A stretch of DNA of 64,000 nucleotides from Psococerastis gibbosa (Eukaryota > Arthropoda > Insecta > Psocodea > Psocidae), in the NCBI GenBank assembly GCA_963971405.1, contig OZ020485.1, positions 46,373,469 through 46,437,468 of the forward strand, given 5' to 3'. A model generated the notes under the pieces. The model did no database searches and was not told the origin of the DNA. It saw only the letters and a list, made by a program, of their open reading frames with translations. The translations under genes were made by a program, and so were the position numbers. Of the stretch, positions 43,161 to 56,100 are shown piece after piece; position 1 is the first letter of the stretch; every line of letters begins with the position of its first letter.

Positions 43161-44853
43161 TTGTAGATTTTTTTAAAATATTTTTAATAATTTTTAAATC
43201 ATTTTAAAAATACTGTTTATAAAATGTATACATAAATTTACCCTTTCCCGTTGAAAATTTCACTTTTTAAAATAATTTCCAAAGCTTTAAAAGATTGTAA
43301 TTTTATGCATGATTTATCAGTTTAATGTTTAAAGTTATCATTTTATATAAGAAAGGAAAAATTGAATAAAATACATATGAAATAATGAATTTTATTTGCG
43401 TTTAAGCAACAATGCAAATGGCCGCGGCAATCTTGCCGACTGGTAAATTTAGGCGGTTTCGAGTCCATATGTATATACAGTATGTCCATGTAAATAGGGA
43501 AGGAAATAATTATAATCAATTATCTCATGGAATATCAATTGCGGAGCTGTCAAAAATTTCAATATGCAAGTATGATACATGATCTTATGTACCTCTTTCT
43601 AACACAGATTGCCGCAATTGTTGATTTTGATGAAAAACTATTGGCGTGATTGTCCCGAGAAACAAGTTAAAAAACGGTAGCCAATTTCTCTTAGTGAAGG
43701 CCACATATCATGTATCGAAATGTAGAGGAGCATTTCTGCTAATTTAATGGATAGATTTGACGGTCCCTCGATCGACATTTCCTGCGAAAATCGACTAGAA
43801 AACCGCATTGTAGAGGTACTTCGATTTGTTCTTAAACCCGTTTTCCGCATATTCTAAACAAAAGAATGCCGCGGAATTTATAGTGATATTAATTAATTCC
43901 TTGTTTCACTGCTGTGCGTGGCAAAGATAATTTAATTTCCTAATGAAATTAAAAAAGAAAAATACAAGCTTTCTAAATTAACCCGACTGATTTACAACTG
44001 TTCTATAAAATCTGTTCAATACATTATATCGTGTTTTTTAGCAATAATATTTCAATGCAAAATTGCAATTTTACTTGTAAGTTTTAGGAATTTCTTCATT
44101 CAATAATTTTTACATGTTTACCGATACGCCCCGAAAAATTAATTATTAAGTGATAAAATACCCTGGGTTCCTATGTTTACAAAATACTTGAAAATCCCAC
44201 ACGCTGAATGCAGTCTCGGATATTAACTTTTTCTAACCATTTTCATTATTAACAAATGAGGTGACAACAGGACGAAACAAAATTTTAATTTTAATTAAAA
44301 CCACTTGCAGTGTTTCCCTCCAATTTTAAAAGCTAAAAGTTTTAAAAGTTCATTAATATTATTATTTGCGATTTTTTTCATTTTTATAGTTTTTGTTTAC
44401 GTCCCTTAGTGGGGCCACTTAGGAGACACCTATTTTCCTCTTGGGGGGGGGGGGGGGGGGCTTTTTGTGGAGGCAATGAGGTCATGGTGAATCCGACACT
44501 TCTGCTGAAATGGAGTTACCCCCGACAACGGACAAGCTGCTTTACATGGCTTCCGAAGGCTTGCTCAGAAAATAGAGCGTGGGAATCCAATCTAGGCTAC
44601 AATGTGTGCTGATATCTAGATTTCCCAATAAACCAGGTTTTCCTAATTACAACACACCGCAAGCGAAGGCATATAAGGTAAAAAGTCAATTTCAAAGAAG
44701 ATACCGATCCTCGAGCTGTCAATCCCACCTATAGTATTCCTCTGGCCGGTTCAGTACCTGTAATAAGGTCCGGCATGCACGAAACTACACATATGGGGTA
44801 TCTAAACTTTCCTTAGAGCCCCACGAATACGAGAAACATAGTCATGCATGCTT
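43161..44853. other. Intergenic, AT-rich
   Basis: 43560-43860 is a minus-oriented copy of the 'agaaatgctcctct' repeat. A G run lies at about 44442-44461. No gene was seen. Confidence 0.6.
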
Positions 44854-45530
44854 CAGCAGCCCGATCATGGCGATATTAATACCGGGGTTAATATAATACC
44901 ATGTCACGCGATGGTATTATTTCAGTTGCTTCAAATAAATGAATAGTAAATATCAGAATTTTTTAATTTTTGATGTTGGTAATCGTCGCAAGAGTGCTTA
45001 GGCGGCTATTCCACCGGCCAATTTGCTTCAATTGGGAAGCTGCGAATTTTGCCATTGACATTTTTTTTAAGGAGACTATTATGTAGATACCTAACTTATC
45101 TAAGTTATAATATTATTAATGATGTCTGCTACCATATTATAACTTAATTTATAGTAGGTAAGTTAAGTATCTACATAATAGTCTCCTTAAAACGAAACAA
45201 ATGACAAAATTCACAGCTTCACAAGTGAAGCAAATTGGCCGGTGGAATAGCCGCCTAAGAGCGGAAAATTTAAATTGTGTGTATTTAAACAATTGAATGA
45301 TCAATTACTTTATATATAAAGTTATTAATCATGTTTCACTTCCACGAAGTCACTGAAGAAACTCTCTCATAGAATTGAATGATCTTCGGCAGCGTCGCAT
45401 CAGTACAGTTTTTCAGTATCACCAGCATCACAATTTAAAAAATTCTGAAATTTACTGTTCATTTATTTTAAATAATTGAATTAATACCATCACGTGACAT
45501 CGTATTATATTAACCCCGGTATTAAAATAA
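44854..45530. mobile_element. GATCATGGCGAT MITE split by a GGCG hairpin
   Basis: The left tip cagcagcccgatcatggcga leads into 'accggggttaatataatacc'; the matching inverted 'attatattaaccccggtatt' is at 45505. Between them sits the GGCG hairpin at 45001-45255. The far right tip is missing. Confidence 0.7.
45001..45255. mobile_element. GGCG hairpin MITE
   Basis: Ends ggcggctattccaccggcc and its complement, preceded by TTA and followed by TAA. The arms include 'ggagactattatgtagatac' and its inverse, and 'atgtctgctaccatatt' near the apex. Shares arm sequence with 39854-40379. Confidence 0.8.
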
Positions 45531-46474
45531 ATAAAAAATTAAAATGTCCCTCTACATTACGATGAATAGTAAGACGTGGGCGTCACTAACACCCTTTGGC
45601 CGCTGATATGGAAGGAGTGAGCGCCTTCCAAAACCGTGACTTTTTTTTTATCACAATTTGGAGGAACACTTCTTCTCTCCAATTAACAGCTCGATCGGTC
45701 GATATTTCCTTTAAAGTTTGACTTATTGCAAAAAATGCATAGTAGGAGTGTCCTGTTGGCTTTTTCTCGTAGCGGTTTTATGGTGTTTTCAGATTACTTC
45801 CTAGAATAACAGATTCCACCTTACGCTATGGTAAACAAGGCGAAAACTGTAAATTAGGGCTCTATCATCCGCCATTTTTAATCCACTTTAAAGTCTAGTG
45901 TATAAGCAGAGCATTTTTTAAAAATAATTTATCGTTTTTTTATTTTAAAAAAATATTTCACCAATTACTTAAGTGCTTAATAAAACAAATACTAAAACGT
46001 TTTTTCGTTCTTTTTAATCTTTTACTTTATACTTATCATATAGGATTCAAAATGGTGGATGACAATACCCGGACACATAGTGCCTTACTGTAAATATATT
46101 TATCAACAACAGAAACATTATTAGACACGGGTAGTGTATTCATATTATGATCGGAATGTCACCATAAAACTGCTAAGGCTACTGTAAAATTGCAAATAAT
46201 TCAATGCAATGGCGGAGCAAAAAAAAAACGTATCTCTATGCCTGTTTTCTCTATATGTTACTTCAAGCAAAAAGTTTTTCCTTTAGCTTCGGCCATAGAC
46301 TCAAGAATAAGTGTTATTTCCGTGGTTTTGTTCTGAAAGTGTTTAAAAAAAAACAGCTTGGCAAGACAACCAAATCAAGGTCAAGGCCTGAGGACAGGCT
46401 GTTTTTGATCACGGCTCAATTTGGGATGTTGTGGTCAGTAATATCTAAGGGATGTTGTGGTCAGTAATATCTAA
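45531..46474. other. Intergenic with a TIR element and a short tandem duplication
   Basis: 45866-46090 is bounded by 'tcatccgccatttttaatcc' and 'aaaatggtggatgacaata', an inverted pair. 46423-46474 is a 26-bp direct repeat 'gggatgttgtggtcagtaat..' twice in a row. No gene was seen. Confidence 0.6.
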
Positions 46475-46782
46475 GGCCCGGTACACACGGACGAATCGAA
46501 TCGAGTCCAGCGACATACGGACGATTTGACATGGGGACAAATAGGTTGGTGATGGGCTGGTTGCGCAAAACAATAGTCAATTTCTGCTGAGAGCACATCT
46601 GAAGGTTTTAGACACTGAGGCGCTTTCTGGGCATGTCGAGGGGTAACCCGTGCACCGGTGTGCTGTCGGCAGAATCAGAAATCTGCAGAAGTTGACTCTG
46701 TGGCTTTCCAACTACCCACTTCTTACAATGGCAAATTACTCAGCGAGTCACCGGCGTTCCAATCATCCGTGTGTACCGGGCC
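46475..46782. mobile_element. MITE with GGCCCGGTACACACGGA terminal inverted repeats
   Basis: Ends GGCCCGGTACACACGGACGA and its complement TCCGTGTGTACCGGGCC, flanked by TAA on both sides (46472-46474 and 46783-46785). A second TWA-duplicating family, PIF/Harbinger-like. Relatives: 13428, 38876, 53593, 58972. Confidence 0.82.
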
Positions 46783-47055
46783 TAAGACAATGGGTTGATG
46801 CACTAAGACGCTAATGGACGTCCCCAGCTTGCAGTGCTCGTGTATCACAGCAGTGCTGTCGCCTGGTTTCTGTACCAACCAACAGGACCTGTCATTGAAA
46901 AGACGTAGCAGGATTAAAAAAAAAACTTTTGGGTGGGCTCAAATGTCCCATCTCTCCTATATTAGAAACTAAGCCAACTGTTCCGCTTTTTCGCTCGGCC
47001 ATTCCATTGAATTATGGTCAAATTACCAGTGAGGCAAGCGCATCTAGACAAGCAA

Positions 47056-47165
47056 TCATGCAGACACTGATAGCACGCCTGAGTGAGATTCCACGTACAC
47101 AATGCGGACTGTGTTGGTGAACCCGGAACCCTGCTTCCATCCGGTCACCACGATCACTGGGTCTC
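47056..47165 (-). CDS. PyK: PyK exon 9 and stop
   Basis: Acceptor ttttgttgcag; encodes [20 protein letters not shown], then [16 protein letters not shown] and TGA (ending at 47056). The 12-residue extension after RIVYV exceeds most family members, which end within one or two residues. TGWKQGSG is the allosteric loop. Confidence 0.93.
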
Positions 47166-50100
47166 CTGCAACAAAATACCATTTTTATCATTAAACCTAT
47201 ATTTTCCGGATAGTCGTTTCCGGATAGGATTAAAGAGCATGCATGAGGAAAAGTCTAGCATGAAACTGCTTACGCTCTGGGTAAAATACCAACATGAAAT
47301 GCCAGCTATGCAATTTGGAGGGTTTAAAAATCCTACACATAGGGGCAAAGGGAATATTTCAGGAGTCCCCAATAATAAAAATAATCATAATGTACTCCGA
47401 TAAAAACATCAAAACTGTATAACTTTCATGATAAGATCACCTCCAGGGCCAATTTCAGTGCCATCAATATCAAACCTTGTTTTTACTAGGTAATTAATTT
47501 AGTGCAGTGTGTATTTCTTTGGCCGGACGACGGTCTAGTGCCGAAACCGGTCGCATTTAAGTGAATATATTGGTAATGTTGTACGTGACAAAGTGGTTTT
47601 ATTTGTTTATTTTACTATGACGAAATAATATATTTCAAAGTGAAAGAGGGAAATCTTTTTGAAACTACGCGGACACTTCTAATGTTTAACTCATGCCACA
47701 GAGCAGCCAGCGCATTTCCTGACAAATAACGTGACGAAACTTTGTTTTCCGCATCGGGCGTCCGCTGGTAAGGCGCTTATTCCACATACGTCAATAGTAA
47801 ATGTGGTTTTCACGTGGTAGCAGACATTAAAGACATACTAAAAATGTCTGCTACCACGTCAAAACCACATTTACTATTGACTATTGACGTATGTGGAATA
47901 TGCGCCTAACGATAGGCTGTTACGGCGGCCAGGTCACGTGAAATCAAGCGGCCTACCCTAGTAACGATCTCTCTCTTTACGCAATCATAAGGCGGGGATT
48001 CCACCGACCTCGTCTGTGTCTGTCAGCGTGATATTGACGTGGTAGCAACAACAAAGACTGTCTTTAATGTCTGCTACCACGTCAATATCCGCTGACAAAC
48101 ACAAATGAGGTCGGTGGAATCCCCGCCTAACGCAGTTGAACAAAGCAGCGATCAATTTTCCAAGAAAACCAGGCCATATCTCTGGAATCACCTCTGCAAG
48201 CGAAGCTGAGATAAACTTGTCATTTCTGATGATGAACTCACCTGCCTTGATGAATCCACGATCCTGACCAAACTTGAGCCCAGACTGAACACGTGCGTCA
48301 ACGTCCTTAATCCAGTCAGGGAGAACATCAGCTGCAAACAATGAAACCACAAAAATTAGTAATTTAATAATAGTAATGGACTTAAATCCACCGTGACTAT
48401 TTATATTTTTAAAAAAAAGTTTAATCGCGTACAAACAATTTAATGAATGTATCCGATTAACCTCTTCAATCGCCTCACTAAGTAACCTAAAGGTCCAGTT
48501 ACGACACATCTCCGATCGCAAGGTGTGTAGAGACTCGCACAAATACAAGCACGTTACCGAAGTCGCTAAACTAGTTCCCATTCTTGGTTAAGTCAAGCTG
48601 ACGCTTGTCTTAATATTATAATTTTGATTCTCTGGGACTCTCTTATTATAACCCATAGGAAAAATTATACATAATTTAGCACTGTTTTTTAGCTATGTTT
48701 AGTGTGTAGATGTTATTATATTATTATTATTATTATTAATTCTTCATGTGAGAGGAGAGAGGCAGCTGTAAACTGATTAACAGCAAACTTAAAATATATA
48801 CATGCAGTATAGCAGCATATAGCACAACTATGCGTTAGAACATGGGGGTGGCGTCTTAATAATAACAATAAACAACATGTTTCAATGCATAATGGTTCGC
48901 CAGTATTCCTCACGAAAACATTTCGAAGCATGGTGGTTGACTCCCAACAACCAAGATAGTTGCGCTGGATCCGCCGTCGGCTGAGAGCTGGCTTGACCTT
49001 CCAACACTTCTGGTGTATTAGTATATCAGGCGTCGAGCAGCAGCCTGATCATGGCGATTATAATACCGGTATTTATTTAATCCCCTGGTATTAAAAATGC
49101 AAACAAGATAATTTTATAATGGAAATAGCCATTCAAAATTTGTTTGATTACATTTTTAATACCAGGGGATTAAATAAATAAATTTAATAAATTTAATAAA
49201 TAAATAAATAAATAAATAAATGATCAGGCTGCTGGAGAGCAGTACCAACGGGCGACCGAGACTAGAGACACCTAGCGGACAGTTGCACAACTGTAATTAA
49301 GATTATAGATACCTGTGTAGTGGATAGGGAGAATGGCTCTGTAGATATGGCACTGTCGGGCCACCTGTGCATTCCTCGTCACAGAAATGATGGGACACCT
49401 GGGTCTGTATTTGGAGATCAGGTGAGCAGATCGACCAGTCGTTGTAATCACAATAATGGCGGATGCCTGCAAATTTTAGAAAAATCACATTACAAACATC
49501 TCCAGGAAATTCGCAGCACCATTGAAGGAGCTCGAAATGACTTCATCAAAATGCAGAAAGTACTGCTGTTGGACCAACGATGGAGAATGGTGAAATGTTA
49601 TGTGTTCTTGATCGTTCTATATGGTATGGAGGGATGTTGTTTCTAACGCCTGCTTTCGTCACTTCTGCTTTAAGCATCCCTGTCAGCCTGGCGGGGGAGT
49701 GAGTCTGTTTGTTAACTTGAGGCACACTAAGGGCACTCTTTCACCTCGGGGGAAAGGGGAGTTGACCTGACAGGTTGGACCTCCTGATTATAGTGAATTC
49801 CGCACCACTTGGGGAACATGATTAAGTCACACGATTACGCCGGAGGTGACCAGGAGTCGACAAGCACGTAGACTACCAACGTTGTGCCAAGTTTGCCGCA
49901 GTTTGAAACATGCTCTGCTCTAATTGATTTAACATGGTAAAGCTGTTGGCATGGTATGGAGGGATGGACGTTGACACAAGCTATGGAGAACAGAATCAGT
50001 GCATTTGAATTGTGGACATACGGACGAATGCTGCGCATGCCATGTTCCTAATGCCGAAGTTCTGAGGCGCATTGATACAGAAGAGTTGGGTTACGAAACG

Positions 50101-53100
50101 AGAACAAACATGCTTCGGCAATGTTAGGAGGTACGAAAAATATCGCCTTCGGTATGTTATAATACAAGGGCAGAACGAAGGACTAAGAGCTCCCGACATA
50201 AGAAGAACATCCTGGTCAAAAAACTTGTGGTAGTGGTTTGGCAAGAGCACGACTTCCCAGTTCAGAGCAGCAGTCTCCAAGGTAAAAATTGCCATGATGA
50301 TCGCCAATCTTCCCTAGAAATAGCATACAGAGAATCTGCAAGGCTTCTAATTACGTCACCCCCGCATTCTTAACCAACTTACATGGTATTATGGTTATTT
50401 TGGTTGTCCACGCGTTTTTACTGATAGCGATAGCGAGAAGGAGATTACAATGGTTCGGAACAGCAGAGGTGGGAGGAAATGGTTAGAATAGGAAGAACAC
50501 GAAGAAGGGGATGACCAAGGAAGAAATGCAGGAATTAGATTGAGGACAATCTCATAACTATTGGTGGAGATGATAGCGAGAAGGAGGATGCAATGGTTTG
50601 GAGACGTACATTGATATGATCGCCAATTAGCAGTAGAAGAGGTATTTAAAGAAGAAGACGCAGTGAACGAATAATGGCAATTGCGCGAGGATATGGCTGG
50701 AGGCAGAAATGGTGGGAACACGTATACGAGAAGACCAGAAAGAGATAAAGCAACCAGGCAGAGGAAGATTGCAGAAGAGTGGGACAGAAGGGAGTGAGGA
50801 GGCTCACGTATCACACCCAGGCACCTGCAGCTTATAACTGATATTGATGACGTAATGACCTGAGTTTTATTGGACGCCTCCACGGCAGCAATGGCGGCCG
50901 AGTGAGTCGCCTCGATGGGAATTCTGTCAGCAGCGCTGAGATCCGTAAACAGTTGTTTGTGCCACACAGCGGCCTCGGCTTCCTTGCAAATGTTGGCCAT
51001 GGTGAGCACGCACTCTAGCGGATAGTCACCCTTGGCGGTTTCACCTGCGAAGAAGCCACATTCAAATTTCAAGATTGTTACGCTCTAGGCCTAACACAAG
51101 TGCATTCACTCCTCTTAGCCTAGGCTCACGGCTAAGGATAGACAAATGTTACATCGTAAGGTCGAAGGTATCAAACACGAACCTCGGGTTCGAACAGACA
51201 GAGCTGATTTCACCGTGCAACTTGGGGTAGCATCGTAACAATGAGTAAGTATGTTTTCATGTCGCCCCCTAAGTTACTAAGTTGCCCCTCTCCGGCTCAA
51301 TCTATTTCATTTTATATGGGTTGAACTTACCAGACAGCATAACACAGTCAGCTCCATCCAAGATGGCGTTGGCGACATCGGAGCCCTCGGCGCGGGTCGG
51401 CCTGGGTTTCTTCACCATGGACTCGAGCATCTGCGTGGCGCAGATCACAGGCTTGCCAACCTTGTTGCAACGTGCAATCATCGCCTTCTGCGCCAAGAAC
51501 ACCTTCTCGGGTGGGATCTCAATGCCAAGATCACCACGGGCCACCATAATGCCGTCAGAGGCTTCGATGATCGAATCCAAATTGATCATGCCCTGGTGAT
51601 TCTCGATCTTTGAAATTATCAGAATATTTTTGCCGTCTTCGCCTGCAAAGAGATGTTTTTGGTTACCCTTATCAAGTCAATATGCCTTTTCTAGCTAACT
51701 AGGGCGGGCACCACCATCAAGGTCACTCGGGGGAGGTCGCAAGGTCAGTCTGTGTCACCGGCCGCGTGGGAGCTATAAGGCGCCTTTAGAGTAAGACCGC
51801 CATCGTCAGAGGACAAGAAGGGATAGGAATAGAAATGAAGTGATGAGAGGAAAGTTCGGGGTGGAAGAACCATTAGTGGAGAAGATAGGGAGGAGACTGC
51901 AATCTGGACACATACAGTGAATGGATAACATTTGGTGCACAGGGGAAGGGCTGCTGGTTAAAGAAATTGAGGGAACACGTAGAAGACGAAGAGAAGAGAT
52001 GCACGTCACGTATATAGTTGACGTCATACTTGCATGTGACTGTCATGTGTGGACTTGTAGTCTACGCCATAGTAATCAAGAGATAGGTGAGCAGTCATTC
52101 CTCATAATTACATATTATTAATTATTATATTTACAAAATATGTATATACGAAAATGCAGAAACCAGACAGGAACATCTGAGGAGATTGGGACTGATACAA
52201 GAGGAGGTGTTGAATAATCATAATGGAACGAGGCAGGAGGGAGTGGAGGAGACTCAAGAATCACACCTGGGCAATTAGAGCAGATTACTGATGATGATAT
52301 ATGCAATTAAAAACTATTTACTTACCAAGAATCGAACGGATTTCGGAGAGTGCGGAAGCGTTACGGATGAACGAGGCGAAGATCATGTCGACACCTTGTT
52401 CAACACCGAACCGGAGGTCAGCCTTGTCTTTCTCACTAACAGCGGGCAAGTCCACAGGTACACCGGGCAGGTTCACACCTTTCCGGGAGCCCAGAAGACC
52501 GCCGTTCTCAATAGTGCACACAAGCGCCGTTGGCTCTGAAATAAAACACAGTGTTTCCAATAATCTATGGAAAATAACTGCCGAGAATTTATGCTCAGCC
52601 GCAATGATTTTCTTTGTCATTTGATTTCTCGGTAGAATAATTCCATTGCTTTGAAGGGACAGATATGTACAAAACGGAAACATAACACAGCGTACTTATA
52701 ATACCGAATTTCATATAATCTATTGACTGGTAAAAATCGATGCTCTGACAGACACTTTGTAAAAACCACTTTTTGGGGTTCCTAGGAACTTTCGTTGAAA
52801 TCGCGAAATTGAAAATTCCTTCTCCTTCATTATCTGCCTTGTTATTACCCCCTTCCGGGTATCAAGGTACTCTCAATTCATACATAGCATCTCTGTCGCT
52901 CGCACGATTTTTGTTTGGGCATATGGAACTAACATAGCGCCAACCCTTCGTGTTTGAAGTTGCAATGATATGAATGAGAGGAACTTCTGTTTATAGTGGA
53001 TTCCGCCTCTCACGTGAATAATTATATCTAACTGGACAGAAGTGTGCAGGTGGCAGAACGGGACCCGTGACTTCCTTTAAGAAAGTCAGGATCGTTATCC

Positions 53101-56100
53101 ACTACACTATCACTAGCAACTCAATAGCCGCCTCACACAATTAGTAAATTCCATCAGACCAGCAAGTGTGACAAGTCTGATACGTTACTGACAATATCTA
53201 TCATGGACACGGTCATTGGGGCCATCGAACATAGCAGTATATTGTACGCAAAATGTTTTCAGATTGTTCGAACTGTAAGTTACCGCAAATCGTGTGCCAA
53301 TAAGAAGCAATAGGAAAGCAACAGCAAGAATAATAATACTTACCGACTTTGGTGACAACAAGGGAGATGAGGCCGTCATCGACAAAGACGCGGTTGCCGA
53401 CCTTAACCACATTTGTGATGTTGATGTAGTCGACGTAAACCACATCTTTATTTCCCTTCTCAGCATAAGCCTTGTCAGTCGACAGCTTGATGGTGTCACC
53501 CTTTTTCAGCTCAATTTCCGCAGAGCCACCCTAAAAACAAATGACTCATATTATGATACGTGACAATCCGATGATCACAATTTTATGTAATAAGGCAGTT
53601 CCTCAGTACAGTTGGAATATCTGTCATCGGAGCAAATAGGATGGTGGAAAAGCACAGAGTCTACATCAGCAGATTTATCACTGCTGAGCACTGTCTTTTG
53701 AAAACATTGTGAAATAAAAAAATTGGCCTACACAAAAACATAATATAAAAAACGTATTTTTTTCATAACAAAACAGCCGTAGCTAAAAAAAAAACAAAAA
53801 AGGTGTGCAGCAGTTGAGCTGGCATGACCCGGGTAACACGAAGGGAAAACCATACATCTGACAAAAACCAGCGACAAAAATCTAGTGCAGTAAACTGGGG
53901 GTTCGACCATGTTTTTCACCGTTTCCCATTAGCTCTGAATGAATAATTTCTCTGCGAATTGCCGGCGACCGAATCGTCCGCGTATACCGACCGGGCCTTA
54001 CAGCCGGCTAGCAGTACGTAAATGGAGGGAACTCGCCATCATTGGAGGAGTGACAAAACCTCATTTGCGTTTAAGGATGGGGCGGGTGTCTATTTATATT
54101 TGATTAGGAAACAATGACTCAAGTAATGGCCGCGGAAAGCTGACAAATATTGCTGGCCTAGGATCCAATCCCTACAAATACACTTAAAAAGGAGTGGTAT
54201 ATTTCACAGTCCAGAAGATCTTAAAGGACTATCAGAACCTGAGCTCCAACTTACTCATATTTTCACCATTTGGCATTCCGATGCCTGGTTACGCCACTGC
54301 CGCTACATTTGGCTAGCTCAGTGCTGCATAATAAGCGACACTAGTATTAAATAGGAGTAGGTTCCAAAAATAGCACCAGAAGAAGGAAGAAGACTGATAG
54401 TGTTTATATTATTTTAAAAGTAATTTTAACTTTTAATTTAATTTATCTACGTGTTCCGGTGCATTTCATTAGTTTTTTTCATCATTATCTTAATATATAT
54501 ATTTCGACTGTCCGTGTGTATGTTCCGGGCCTCCTCTCAAATATATATATAATCTCAATATTGCTGTGTGTGTTCAAGGAGATTCGAGGATGGTTTAGAT
54601 TAACACTTTCGTCCACTGGCGAATGTTTTTATAATTTGATTTTGGAATATTTTACATTGGTGTGTGTACACGATTGCTGGTACTGCCGACATCAACCGAC
54701 ATCTAGCGGCAGACTGCGCTACCATTAATTTTCGTTTATTCCCACAGTTGGTGCTGCGTGTGTGTTGTGTGTGACCACAATTAATATACATGAGCAGTGA
54801 CTGCGAGACCGTAGGCCGAGCTGCCACCTGATTTACATGAGCAGTGGGCGCGAGGCCGAATGCCGAGCTGCCGCCCGCGGCAGGCGCAAGTGGTGGAGGC
54901 AGCAGCCTTACCGCTTGTATAATTGTATATTAAGTGATTTAGTGTAATTTTTATTATGCCAAGTTTCCTTAACATTGGCATATATTATAAGACTATAAAG
55001 AGCCAACTTACACGAGACAACGAGCTCAATAAATACTGGAGGGGGCTCATCAGGACACTACAATAAAAATATATATTTTTTTAAATAGCTTCGTTGTTAT
55101 TATGGTCTAGACCAAGTACATCAATCAGTAGGCAGTTTCTGGGGCTGTGAATTCATTCATTTAATTTTCGAGATATGCAATTTCTGGCCCAGATTTCGAT
55201 AACTCAGCATCGAAATTCGTGCTCAGCAGATCCAAACTAGTAAAAACAACACCTCGTTGGTAACATGTTACCCGAAATGCCCCTTGGATTGAAAGCTAGC
55301 AGCCTTTTCCGAAATCTCTATACTTTTATTACATATTTTGGTGCTATTGGTATTACATTTTACTAATAAAACGAGAAGACTTACCCCCTCCAACAGCCCA
55401 GTTCGGATTTCAGGTCCTTTAGTGTCCAATGCAATCGCCAGAGGGTAGTTGACGCCCAACTTCTTGCTCAGGTTGGCCACTGCGGTCCGTACATTCTTTA
55501 TGGTCTCAGCGTGGTATTCATAGCTACCATGGCTGAAATTCAGACGGGCAACATTCATCCCGGTCTCCATCATTTTCTCCAGTGTTGCCGGCTCCTTTGA
55601 GGCGGGCCCTGAAAAATACCGAATATCTAAGCTCCGAGCATGGCTTGTGGAAACTGAATGCTTCCTACTCAAATATTGATTGGCAGCAACATCCAGTCAA
55701 AAGGCAACCCCTAGTAGGAGGACTGAAGTTGCCCTTCGCATCATCTAAACAAACTAGGCACCATTAATCCGCGTTCGCCTTATCTATGTGCATTCTATTG
55801 AGAGACAAACGGAGTGAGAAAAGCCTTATGTGTGTAAAAATTAAATTTCCCGTGAAATAACAATCGTAGACTTGTCGAAAATATCAGGACAAGAAAAGAA
55901 ATGTTCCTGGGCATTTTGATGCATGATAATTTATGTACCTCTTTTTAACACAGATTGGCCACAATTATTGAATTTGAGTTTTAAAAAAAACCCATTGGAG
56001 TGGTATTGTAGTCACGAGGGAGGAGTTCAAGAACTGTGACCAATTGGTGCTAGTGAAGGTCACATATGGAAATGTAGAGGAGCATTTCTGATAATTTAAA

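Larger units (their letters stand above)
47166..48241 (-). other. PyK intron 8 with two hairpin MITEs
   Basis: 47772-47906 and 47991-48127 are separate GGCG hairpins only 84 bases apart. 47520-47600 contains 'agtgccgaaaccggtcgca', part of another repeat. No exon was seen. Confidence 0.7.

Noticed and set aside
41688..43207. Matching 60- and 87-codon ORFs as real genes
   Set aside because: They are the two arms of one palindrome; no known domain and no splice or promoter signals. Recorded under the palindrome instead.
48135..48241. Longer C-terminus for pyruvate kinase by reading past the exon 8 donor
   Set aside because: The open frame runs into a MITE, while the donor gtgagt and the exon at 47165 restore the conserved [15 protein letters not shown] end.
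50395..51072. 225-codon minus-strand ORF as one exon
   Set aside because: Only 50860-51044 matches pyruvate kinase; the remainder is intron containing LINE tails.
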